Part shown: positions 1 through 5,269 of the stretch, piece after piece
How the letters are laid out: each line of letters starts with the position of its first letter
Position numbering within the stretch: position 1 is the first letter of the stretch
From: Alphaproteobacteria bacterium
Lineage (GTDB): Bacteria; Pseudomonadota; Alphaproteobacteria; Acetobacterales; Acetobacteraceae
Direction of reading: 5' to 3'
Length of the DNA stretch: 5,269 bases
Assembly: GCA_013298245.1 (NCBI GenBank)
Contig: JAAFHD010000278.1
Location: 1 to 5,269, forward strand
The notes under the pieces: generated by a model
The model's database searches: none
What the model was told of the DNA's origin: nothing
Seen by the model: only the letters and a program-made list of their open reading frames with translations
Translations under genes and position numbers: made by a program

Positions 1-367
1 GCAGCTGCGCACCGCGATCGAACAGGCGGAACTGGATAAATCCGATGCGAATCGCGCTGCCATCGAAGCGCAGCAAACCCGCTGGCGTGGCGCGGTCGAG
101 CGCTGGGAAAGCGAGCCCGCCACCGGCGAAGGCCGGCGCGAATTGATGGAACGCGCGCGCCGCGCGGAGGCCACGCGTGATCGGCAGATGGATCGCTACC
201 ACATGTTCGAATACGGCTCGGCCGCGTTCCAGGTGGCGATCGTGGTGGCGTCGGCGGCGATCATCACCGGGGTTGGGCTGTTGATCGGGCTGGGCGCGGG
301 GTTGGGTGCTGTGGGCATTGCGCTGACGATGCTGGGCTTCTTCGCGCCAGGCCTGCTTCACTTCTGA
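1..367 (+). CDS. DUF4337 domain-containing membrane protein, 3' part only
   Basis: The reading frame is open from base 2 and ends at TGA 365-367, giving 121 visible C-terminal residues; the start lies outside the window. The first 70 or so residues are polar and charged with helical, coiled-coil-like character (AIEQAELDKSDANRAAIEAQ), followed by the family-like stretch EPATGEGRRELMERARRAEA. Two hydrophobic segments follow at about fragment residues 75-95 and 98-118 (FQVAIVVASAAIITGVGLL, then a Gly-rich helix ending FFAPGLLHF). A charged N-terminal part plus two C-terminal membrane helices after a Y-H-x-F-E-Y-G-x-A-A-F-Q motif matches what I know of DUF4337 proteins in alphaproteobacteria. The function of the family is unknown; an inner-membrane location is inferred from the helices. 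The gene converges with the Bug gene, with six bases between the stop codons and no visible terminator hairpin. Confidence 0.82.
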   Translation, partial: QLRTAIEQAELDKSDANRAAIEAQQTRWRGAVERWESEPATGEGRRELMERARRAEATRDRQMDRYHMFEYGSAAFQVAIVVASAAIITGVGLLIGLGAGLGAVGIALTMLGFFAPGLLHF

Positions 368-373
368 TGCGGG

Positions 374-1321
374 TTATTCTGCGGTGATGCGCGCGGCCAC
401 GGCAGTGGCGCGCGTGCGTGCCAGTTCGGCGCGCCAGAAGGCCAGCAGGGGTGCTGGGCCGCGTTCTTCCGGCGCGGCGACATCGGCGCCCACCTCGCGC
501 TGGCGTTCCAGATAGGCGGGCGTTTCCATCGCGCGCAGGGTGGCCTGCGTGATGGTTTCGCGCACCGGCGCGGGCATCGCGGCCGGTGCCACCAGCGCGG
601 CCCAGGAACCGCCGGTGAGGCCCGCGAAACCGGCTTCGATCAAGGTGGCCACATCGGGCATCAGCACGGAACGCCGCGGGCCGGTGGTGGCCAGCACGCG
701 CACGCGCGCATCGCGCCACAGCGGGAAGACGGTGCTGATCTCGGCCATCACCGATGGCAGGTTGCCCGCCACGACATCGGGCACCGAGAGTGAGGAGCCG
801 CGATAAGGCACGTGCTCCGCGCGCACGCCGGCCGCGGCGAAAAGCTGTTCGATCAGGAAATGTGTGGCGCTGCCCTGGCCGGATGATCCGATGGCCATGC
901 CGCCTGCGCGCGCCGCCGCGACCCATCCGGCCACATCGCGGATCGCGCTGTCGGCGCGCACGGTCAGCGTCAGCGGCGAGCGGCTGACCAGGGAGAGGGG
1001 CGCGAAATCATCGGGCACCGCATAGGGCATGCGCGGTTGCAGGACGGGGTTGTTCACCAGCGGGCCGTTGGAGCCGAGCAGGATGGTGTGGCCGTCGGTC
1101 GCGCGCGCCACCGCCTCGGCGCCGACCATTCCGCCCGCGCCGGCGCGGTTTTCGACCACCACCGGCTGCTGCAAATGCGGCGCCATGTGCAGCGCCAGAA
1201 GCCGCGCCTGAACATCGGATGAAGTGCCGGCCGCAAAGGGCACCACCAGGCGCACCGGGCGCTCGACCTGCGCGAGCGCGGGTGCGGCGAGTGGGATCAG
1301 GAAAAGGGCGCGGCGCTGCAT
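374..1321 (-). CDS. Bug/TctC-family tripartite tricarboxylate transporter substrate-binding protein
   Basis: A 315-residue periplasmic solute receptor of the Bug (TctC) family, which binds small carboxylates or related metabolites. The N-terminus is a short signal peptide: MQRR, a hydrophobic core, then APALA|Q with predicted cleavage after residue 17. Family hallmarks in order are RPVRLVVPFAAGTSSDVQAR (21-40, with Asp36 in the position that usually contacts the ligand main chain), VVVENRAGAGGMVGAEAVAR (54-73), the DGHTILLGSNGP segment (77-87), GSATH (150-154), HVPYRGSS (170-177) and PDVATLIEAG (222-231). Its length is normal for the family. No membrane partners (TctA/TctB) are in the window, so it is an orphan receptor, as is common in Acetobacteraceae and Burkholderiales. 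It is the last gene of the minus-strand trio, 161 bases after the RraA-like gene, and that gap holds the 26-bp tandem array. The ribosome site is weak (GGCAGG, 8 nt before ATG). The ligand cannot be read from the sequence. Confidence 0.93.
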   Translation of the reverse strand: MQRRALFLIPLAAPALAQVERPVRLVVPFAAGTSSDVQARLLALHMAPHLQQPVVVENRAGAGGMVGAEAVARATDGHTILLGSNGPLVNNPVLQPRMPYAVPDDFAPLSLVSRSPLTLTVRADSAIRDVAGWVAAARAGGMAIGSSGQGSATHFLIEQLFAAAGVRAEHVPYRGSSLSVPDVVAGNLPSVMAEISTVFPLWRDARVRVLATTGPRRSVLMPDVATLIEAGFAGLTGGSWAALVAPAAMPAPVRETITQATLRAMETPAYLERQREVGADVAAPEERGPAPLLAFWRAELARTRATAVAARITAE

Positions 1322-1345
1322 GGCGTGAGCCTGCCGCGCCGCGCG

Positions 1346-1493
1346 TCGCGCTTCAAGCGCGCCTGGTGGTGTCGCGCTTCAAGCGCGCCTGGTGGTGTCG
1401 CGCTTCAAGCGCGCCTGGTGGTGTCGCGCTTCAAGCGCGCCTGGTGGTGTCGCGCTTCAAGCGCGCCTGGTGGTGTTGCGCTTCAAGCGCGCC
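1346..1493. repeat. 26-bp tandem repeat array, five full units plus a partial sixth, each with an inverted repeat
   Basis: The motif CTTCAAGCGCGC recurs at 1351, 1377, 1403, 1429, 1455 and 1481, exactly 26 bases apart. Each unit is a 15-nt inverted repeat (CGCGCTTCAAGCGCG on the plus strand) followed by the spacer CCTGGTGGTGT. Copies are identical except for a C-to-T change at 1477, and the last copy diverges after 1493. As minus-strand RNA each inverted repeat can fold into a 6-bp stem with a 3-nt UGA loop; the copy at 1477-1491 has lost the outermost pair. The array lies between two co-directional minus-strand genes, and its first transcribed copy overlaps the stop codon of the upstream gene. 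There is no T-tract, so these are not ordinary intrinsic terminators. Near-identity of the copies suggests recent expansion by slippage or unequal exchange. Confidence 0.97.
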
Positions 1494-2193
1494 CAGCGGC
1501 CTTGTCCGCTTCGTAGCGCGCCTTGTTCTCGGCGTTGGCGGGATACAGACCGGGCAGCGCCATGCCGGCTTCCACCTGCTTCATGATCCAGCCTTCGAAG
1601 CGTTCCTGCTCAACGCAGTCATCGGCGATCTCATCGGCGATGGCGGCGGGGATCAGCACGGCGCCATCGGGGTCGGCGACCACGATGTCGCCGGGGAAGA
1701 CCGCGACGCCACCGCAGCCGATCGGCTGTTCCCAGGCGACGAAAGTCAGGCCGGCGACTGAAGGTGGTGCAGCACCTCCGGCGCACCACACGGGCAGGCC
1801 GGTGCCGTTCACGCCGGCCACGTCGCGCACCGCGCCGTCGGTCACCAGCGCGGTCACGCCGCGCTTGGCCAGGCGCGCGCAGAGGATGTCGCCGAAGATG
1901 CCGGCATCAGTCACACCCATCGCATCGGCCACCGCGATGCAGCCTTCGGGCATGGCTTCAATCGCGGCACGGGTGGAGATGGGGGAGGACCAGGAGGCCG
2001 GCGTGGCCAGGTCTTCGCGCGCGGGAACGAAACGCAGCGTGAAGGCCGGCCCGACCAGGCGCTTGCCCTGTGCGGCCGGCGTGAAGGGGGCGGCGCCGCG
2101 CATCCACACATTCCGCAGGCCGCGCTTGAGCAGCACGGTGGTCAAGGTCGCGGTGGTGACGGTTTCAAGCTTGGCTTTGGTCGCGGGGGTCAT
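1483..2193 (-). CDS. RraA-like / HMG-CHA aldolase family protein (often annotated ribonuclease activity regulator RraA)
   Basis: A 236-residue protein of the RraA / class II 4-hydroxy-4-methyl-2-oxoglutarate aldolase family. It has the metal-site signature D-x20-R-D: Asp102 in GDILCARLAKRG, then Arg123-Asp124 in TDGAVRD. In characterised family aldolases the Asp of the R-D pair coordinates Mg2+ and the Arg contacts substrate. The family motif VFPGDIVVADPDGAVLIP lies at 165-182, just after PIGCGGVA. The N-terminal segment (TATLTTVLLKRGLRNVWMRG) and the C-terminal extension (FEGWIMKQVEAGMALPGLYP) resemble the longer subgroup usually named 'ribonuclease activity regulator RraA'. With the full aldolase signature and catabolic-looking neighbours, a lyase/aldolase role on a hydroxy-oxo acid is more likely than RNase E inhibition; the substrate is unknown. 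The ATG is supported by a strong AGAGGAGAG ribosome site. The gene starts 58 bases after the AllA-type gene, and its TGA stop lies inside the 26-bp array. Confidence 0.88.
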   Translation of the reverse strand: MTPATKAKLETVTTATLTTVLLKRGLRNVWMRGAAPFTPAAQGKRLVGPAFTLRFVPAREDLATPASWSSPISTRAAIEAMPEGCIAVADAMGVTDAGIFGDILCARLAKRGVTALVTDGAVRDVAGVNGTGLPVWCAGGAAPPSVAGLTFVAWEQPIGCGGVAVFPGDIVVADPDGAVLIPAAIADEIADDCVEQERFEGWIMKQVEAGMALPGLYPANAENKARYEADKAAGRA

Positions 2194-2197
2194 GGCG

Positions 2198-2206
2198 CTC
2201 TCCTCT
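2198..2206 (-). promoter_or_regulatory. Ribosome binding site of the RraA-like gene
   Basis: The minus strand reads AGAGGAGAG followed by CGCC and the ATG at 2193-2191, with six bases between GGAG and the start codon. It is the best Shine-Dalgarno match on the minus strand of the window and fixes the start of the 236-residue reading frame. Confidence 0.75.
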
Positions 2207-2251
2207 GGCGTGGCGCGCTTCTCGGCGGGCTGTGCGGCGCCGTCAACCGCG

Positions 2252-2710
2252 TCAGGGCTCGATCAGGATGGGTGGGTTGACGCGTTGGGTTTCGTGGTCG
2301 GTGTCGTTGGTGTCGGAGAGTTCGAGGTTCATGAAATCCGCGCTGTCGCCCTCGAAGAAGGGGCCGGCGTGCCAGGTGCCGCGATGCAGCGCCAAGGCGC
2401 GGCCGCCGGGGATGCGGAAGCAGGTGATGTCCCGCGGTGCATCAGGCCCATCTGGGTTGCCGGCGGCGGCGAGGCAGATGAACCAGTCCGCACCCGTCGC
2501 ACTGGCCAGGCATTGCGTGACGCGCGTGTGGCGCGTGATGTCGCGCACCAGCATGGGCCGCCCGGGCAGGCGCATGATGTAGAAGCGCGGCGTGCCGCGG
2601 TTCAGTTCCAGTGCGGCATCCGCGCTGCCAAAGGGCGCGCCGTCCTCTCCCGGTTCGATCAGCGTACCGAAGGGGGCGATGTTGGTTTGGGTCGCAAGGG
2701 TAGGGCGCAT
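2252..2710 (-). CDS. Ureidoglycolate lyase family protein (AllA-type cupin)
   Basis: A 152-residue protein of the AllA ureidoglycolate lyase family, cupin-fold enzymes that split ureidoglycolate to glyoxylate and urea in purine and allantoin breakdown. Features seen are an N-terminal IAPFGTLIEPGEDG segment, RHTRVTQCL (60-68), the central motif ALALHRGTWHAGPFF (105-119) with His109 and His114, and DFMNLELSDTNDTDH (125-139) near the C-terminus. Its length fits the family (E. coli AllA is 160 residues). The frame stays open upstream to 2827, but I place the start at ATG 2710: homology begins right after it (MRPTLATQ), and the upstream residues are a Pro/Arg/Ala-rich antisense of rarA. An ATG five codons earlier (2725) is possible; neither has a strong ribosome site. 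It is the first gene of the minus-strand trio and diverges from rarA. Its substrate here is unproven, because proteins of this family also occur outside purine-degradation loci. Confidence 0.88.
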   Translation of the reverse strand: MRPTLATQTNIAPFGTLIEPGEDGAPFGSADAALELNRGTPRFYIMRLPGRPMLVRDITRHTRVTQCLASATGADWFICLAAAGNPDGPDAPRDITCFRIPGGRALALHRGTWHAGPFFEGDSADFMNLELSDTNDTDHETQRVNPPILIEP

Positions 2711-2808
2711 GGCCTTGCTTCGCATGCGCGGCGGTGGCGGTGAAGTGGCTTTGCAGGCGTCGTGCATGCCCGCATGCTGCGCGCCATGGATCTGTTGCGC
2801 TGCGCGCG
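2711..2808. other. Divergent junction between the allA-type gene and the conserved part of rarA
   Basis: The allA-type start (2710, minus) and the first recognisable RarA homology (about 2794-2800, plus) are only about 85-90 bases apart, and the nominal rarA GTG at 2734 leaves just 23 bases. I find no convincing -35/-10 pair or Shine-Dalgarno site for either direction. The self-complementary hexamer GCATGC occurs at 2722-2727, 2764-2769 and 2772-2777; the last two are separated by CC and make a 14-bp symmetric element. The stretch has no protein homology I recognise in any frame. Confidence 0.5.
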
Positions 2809-3960
2809 ATGCTGGCGCGCGGGTCATTGCCGTCCCTGATTCTGTGGGGGCCGCCGGGGGTGGGCAAGACCACCATCGCGCGGTTGCTGGCGGATGCGGC
2901 CGCGATGCATTTCCACGCGATCTCGGCGGTGTTTTCCGGTGTCGCGGATTTGAAGAAGGCGTTCGATGAGGCGCAGCGCAGGCGCGGGCGCACGCTGCTT
3001 TTCGTGGATGAGGTGCACCGGTTCAATCGCGCGCAGCAGGATGGGTTTTTGCCGTTCGTGGAGGACGGCACCATCACGCTGGTGGGGGCGACGACGGAGA
3101 ACCCGTCCTTCGCGCTGAATGGCGCGCTGCTGTCGCGTTGCCAGGTGCTGGTGCTGGAACGGCTGGATGCGACGGCGATGGAGGCGCTGCTGGCGCGCGC
3201 CGAAGTGTTGGAAACCCGCGCCCTGCCGCTGACGGCGGAGGCGCGCGCGACACTTGCCGCCATGGCCGATGGTGATGGGCGATACCTGCTGAATTTATGT
3301 GAGCAATTGCTCGCATTGCCGCCGGGTGGCCCCGCCTTGGATGTGGCGGCTTTGCAGGCGCTGCTGGCGCGTCGCGCAGCGCTGTATGACAAGGATCGGG
3401 AGGAGCATTTCAACCTCATCTCCGCACTGCATAAATCCATGCGCGGCTCGGACCCGGACGCCGCGCTGTACTGGTTCGCGCGCATGCTGACGGGCGGTGA
3501 GGACCCGCGCTACATCGCGCGGCGGCTCACGCGCTTCGCCGCGGGGGATGTGGGTGCGGCTGATCCGCGCGCGCTGCCCTTGGCGGTGGCGGCCTGGGAA
3601 ACCTACGAGAGACTGGGCTCGCCCGAGGGCGAATTGGCGCTGGCGCAACTGGTGCTGCACCTGGCGACCGCGCCGAAATCCAACGCCGTCTACACCGCCT
3701 ATAAGCGCGCCATGGCCGCGGCGCGCGAGACCGGCAGCCTGATGCCGCCGAAGCATATCCTGAACGCGCCCACCAAGCTGATGCAGGGCTTGGGCTATGG
3801 CGCCGGCTATGAATACGACCACGACGCGGAAGGTGCCTTCAGCGGCCAGAACTATTTCCCGGACGACATGGCCCGCGCGCGCTTCTACGAACCGACCGAT
3901 CGCGGCGCGGAGGCCGCCATCGCCGAACGCATGGCCGAATGGGCGCGCCGCCGCCGGTAG
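2734..3960 (+). CDS. rarA: Replication-associated recombination protein RarA (MgsA), N-terminally truncated
   Basis: An AAA+ ATPase of the RarA/MgsA/WRNIP1 family, cytoplasmic and acting at stalled replication forks. With the GTG at 2734 it is 408 residues (E. coli RarA has 447). Visible motifs are Walker A GPPGVGKTT (39-47, Lys45), Walker B LLFVDEVHRF (88-97, Asp92-Glu93), sensor 1 GATTENPSF (118-126), an arginine finger candidate Arg135 in ALLSR, and sensor 2 near GDGRYLLN (180-187). The C-terminal RarA oligomerisation domain runs from about 226 to 395 (FNLISALHKSMRGSDPDAAL, APKSNAVYTAYKRAM, NAPTKLM, YFPDDM). Family homology begins only at about residue 21 (VALRAMLARGSLPSL). The upstream RP-rich, (V/I)GQ-x-HLL segment of family members is absent, and residues 1-20 look unrelated. 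The true start could instead be ATG 2809 (codon 26), or the gene may be a 5'-deleted pseudogene. No good ribosome site supports 2734. Confidence 0.9.
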   Translation: MAVKWLCRRRACPHAARHGSVALRAMLARGSLPSLILWGPPGVGKTTIARLLADAAAMHFHAISAVFSGVADLKKAFDEAQRRRGRTLLFVDEVHRFNRAQQDGFLPFVEDGTITLVGATTENPSFALNGALLSRCQVLVLERLDATAMEALLARAEVLETRALPLTAEARATLAAMADGDGRYLLNLCEQLLALPPGGPALDVAALQALLARRAALYDKDREEHFNLISALHKSMRGSDPDAALYWFARMLTGGEDPRYIARRLTRFAAGDVGAADPRALPLAVAAWETYERLGSPEGELALAQLVLHLATAPKSNAVYTAYKRAMAAARETGSLMPPKHILNAPTKLMQGLGYGAGYEYDHDAEGAFSGQNYFPDDMARARFYEPTDRGAEAAIAERMAEWARRRR

Positions 3961-3977
3961 CCGGCTGCGAAAATGGG

Positions 3978-3993
3978 TGCGACATTCGTCGCA
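3978..3993 (+). other. Short hairpin between rarA and the GMC oxidoreductase gene
   Basis: TGCGAC (3978-3983) and GTCGCA (3988-3993) are perfect inverted repeats around an ATTC loop. A further TGCGA at 3966-3970 could pair with the same right arm as an alternative. The element ends one base before the ribosome site of the downstream gene. There is no T-tract, so it is a weak candidate for a terminator; a leader structure affecting translation is possible, and so is chance. Confidence 0.4.
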
Positions 3994-4000
3994 AGAGGAA
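3994..4000 (+). promoter_or_regulatory. Ribosome binding site of the GMC oxidoreductase gene
   Basis: AGAGGAA is followed by GCGCC and ATG 4006, with seven bases between GAGG and the start. It favours ATG 4006 over the in-frame ATG at 4015 (codon 4). Confidence 0.75.
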
Positions 4001-4005
4001 GCGCC

Positions 4006-5269
4006 ATGGCAGACATGTTCGACTACATCATCATCGGTTCCGGTGCGGGCGGCGGCGTGCTGGCGGACCGCCTGTCCGAAGACCCCGCGACCAGCGTGTG
4101 CGTGCTGGAAGCGGGCCCGCTGGATACCAATCCGTGGATCCACATGCCCGCCGGTTTCATCAAGACGCTGGTGAACCCGAACGTATCCTGGCAGTTCAGC
4201 ACCGAACCCACCGAAAACACCGGCGGCCGGCGCATCCCCACCGTGCAGGGGCGCGTGCTGGGTGGCTCCACCAGCATCAACGGCATGGTCTATAATCGCG
4301 GTCAGCCCAATGACCAGAATGCCTGGGCGCAGCGCGGCAATCGCGGCTGGGGCTATGATGATTGCCTGCCCTATTTCAAGCGCAGCGAAAAGCGCATCGG
4401 CATGGCGGACGACACGCGCGGCACCGATGGCCCGATGCCGGTCACCGACATGGATTGGTTCCATCCTGTATCGGAGGCCTTCATCCAGGGCTGTGTCGAT
4501 GCCGGCATTCCGCGCGCGCGCGACTACAACAGTGGCGACCAGGCGGGTGTCGGGTATTTCCAGCGCATCATCCAGAACAACCGCCGCGCTGGTGTCGCGC
4601 GCATGCGGCTGCGCCCTGCGATGAAGCGCGACAATCTGGACCTGCGTGCCAATGCGCGTGCCACGCGCCTGGTCTTCGAAGGCAAGCGCTGTGTGGGCGT
4701 GGAATACCGCGCGGCCGCCGATGCACCGCCCGTGCTGGTGCGCGCGCGGCGCGAGGTGGTGGTCTCGGCCGGCACGGCCAACACCGCGCGGTTGTTGCAG
4801 ATCTCTGGCGTGGGGCCGGCCTGGCTTTCGGAAAGACTCGGCGTGCCGCCGGTGCATGTGCTGCCGGTGGGCGAGAATCTGCGCGACCACTACGCCTCGC
4901 GTTTCGTGATGCGCGCGCGGCCAGGCACCGTCACGCTGAACGAGCTGTCGCGCGGCTGGCGGCTCGCGCGCGAATTGCTGAACTGGGCCACCAACCGCCC
5001 GAACATCCTGGCCACCGTGCCAAGCCACGTCTTCGTCTTCTGGAAAAGCTTCGAAGGGCTGGACCAGCCGGACCTGCAATGCGTCTTCACGCCAGGCAGC
5101 TACAAGCCGGGCAAGACCTATGTGCTGGACGACTACCCGGGCGTGTCAGCCGGCGCCTGGCAGCACCGGCCGGAGAGCACCGGCTTCGCCCGCGCGCGCA
5201 GCACCAATGCCTGGGAAAACCCGGAAATCCAGCCGAACTATCTCAGCCACGAGATGGACCGGCGCGTGC
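4006..5269 (+). CDS. GMC-family FAD-dependent oxidoreductase (choline/alcohol dehydrogenase-like), 5' part
   Basis: The first 421 codons of a glucose-methanol-choline family flavoprotein; it runs off the window with no stop. The N-terminal FAD-binding fold is clear: FDYIIIGSGAGGGVLADRLSE (5-25, GxGxxG), then VCVLEAGP (31-38) with the acidic residue that binds the adenosine ribose. GMC signature 1 is GRVLGGSTSINGMVYNRG (82-99). Signature 2 lies in SAGTANTARLLQISGVGP (254-271), followed by VGENLRDHY (288-296). Members oxidise alcohols, choline or similar substrates with electrons passing to FAD; the substrate cannot be told here. The C-terminal catalytic His/Asn motif (expected near residue 460-520) is beyond the window, so activity cannot be judged. 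The gap to rarA is 45 bases with a good ribosome site, so it may be read through from rarA or have its own promoter. The usual LPGVGENL appears as LPVGENL, one residue short. Confidence 0.94.
   Translation, partial: MADMFDYIIIGSGAGGGVLADRLSEDPATSVCVLEAGPLDTNPWIHMPAGFIKTLVNPNVSWQFSTEPTENTGGRRIPTVQGRVLGGSTSINGMVYNRGQPNDQNAWAQRGNRGWGYDDCLPYFKRSEKRIGMADDTRGTDGPMPVTDMDWFHPVSEAFIQGCVDAGIPRARDYNSGDQAGVGYFQRIIQNNRRAGVARMRLRPAMKRDNLDLRANARATRLVFEGKRCVGVEYRAAADAPPVLVRARREVVVSAGTANTARLLQISGVGPAWLSERLGVPPVHVLPVGENLRDHYASRFVMRARPGTVTLNELSRGWRLARELLNWATNRPNILATVPSHVFVFWKSFEGLDQPDLQCVFTPGSYKPGKTYVLDDYPGVSAGAWQHRPESTGFARARSTNAWENPEIQPNYLSHEMDRRV

Noticed and set aside
368..373. Bidirectional terminator between the convergent DUF4337 and Bug genes
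   Set aside because: Only six bases separate the stop codons, and I found no hairpin with a T-tract around them.
264..926. A 220-codon minus-strand frame inside the Bug gene
   Set aside because: It is an Arg/Gly-rich alternate frame of a clearly identified gene.
1346..1493. CRISPR array
   Set aside because: The repeating unit is 26 bp with a constant 11-nt spacer identical in every copy. There are no variable spacers and no cas genes nearby.
1346..1493. Intrinsic terminator cluster
   Set aside because: The stems are short (6 bp) and none is followed by a run of T on the minus strand, so rho-independent termination is not supported.
1219..1761. A 180-codon plus-strand frame with a 26-residue repeat (RFKRAWWCRASSAPGGV-like), and two shorter frames with the same repeat
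   Set aside because: The plus strand of the 26-bp array has no stop in any frame, so all three forward frames read through it and show the same periodic peptide. The frames overlap the ends of the Bug and RraA-like genes in antisense and have no ribosome site or homology.
1523..2743. A 406-codon plus-strand frame opposite the RraA-like and AllA-type genes
   Set aside because: It is a low-complexity antisense frame; the minus-strand genes carry the family motifs.
2442..3485. A 347-codon minus-strand frame overlapping the allA-type gene and rarA
   Set aside because: It is a Ser/Ala/Arg-rich antisense translation of rarA continuing out of frame through the allA-type gene, with no recognisable domain.
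3295..5079. A 594-codon open frame on the minus strand opposite rarA and the GMC gene
   Set aside because: It is antisense to two genes with unmistakable family motifs, spans both of them and the gap between, and its translation is rich in His, Arg, Gly and Ala with no domain I recognise. Long antisense open frames are common in GC-rich genomes.

Overview
The window is high-GC DNA (mostly G/C third codon positions) and reads as part of an alphaproteobacterial chromosome. Acetobacteraceae (Roseomonas-like) is my best guess, from the DUF4337 protein, the orphan Bug-type solute receptor, the RraA-like aldolase and the style of the GMC oxidoreductase. That placement is inference. There is no rRNA, tRNA, insertion sequence or CRISPR array.

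Layout. The 3' end of a DUF4337 membrane-protein gene (1-367, +) converges with three genes on the minus strand: an AllA-type ureidoglycolate lyase (2710-2252), an RraA/HMG-aldolase family protein (2193-1483) and a Bug/TctC periplasmic binding protein (1321-374). These three probably form one transcription unit for uptake and breakdown of a small carboxylate or ureido compound. The plus strand then carries an N-terminally incomplete rarA (recombination factor, AAA+ ATPase; 2734-3960) and, 45 bases later, the first 421 codons of a GMC-family flavoprotein oxidoreductase (4006-5269, running off the window). The plus-strand pair has no evident functional link to the minus-strand trio.

Two things stand out. 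First, a 26-bp tandem array (about 1346-1493) fills most of the gap between the RraA-like gene and the Bug gene. Each unit is a 15-nt inverted repeat plus an 11-nt spacer, and the stop codon of the RraA-like gene is the loop of the first hairpin of the array. Second, rarA lacks the usual N-terminal segment of about 35-40 residues (the conserved RP-rich and GQ-box region before Walker A). The missing part is not in any other forward frame, and the gene abuts the divergent allA start, so this looks like a deletion or rearrangement breakpoint, or an assembly error. I see no convincing undescribed multi-gene system; the array and the rarA junction are the signals most worth checking.
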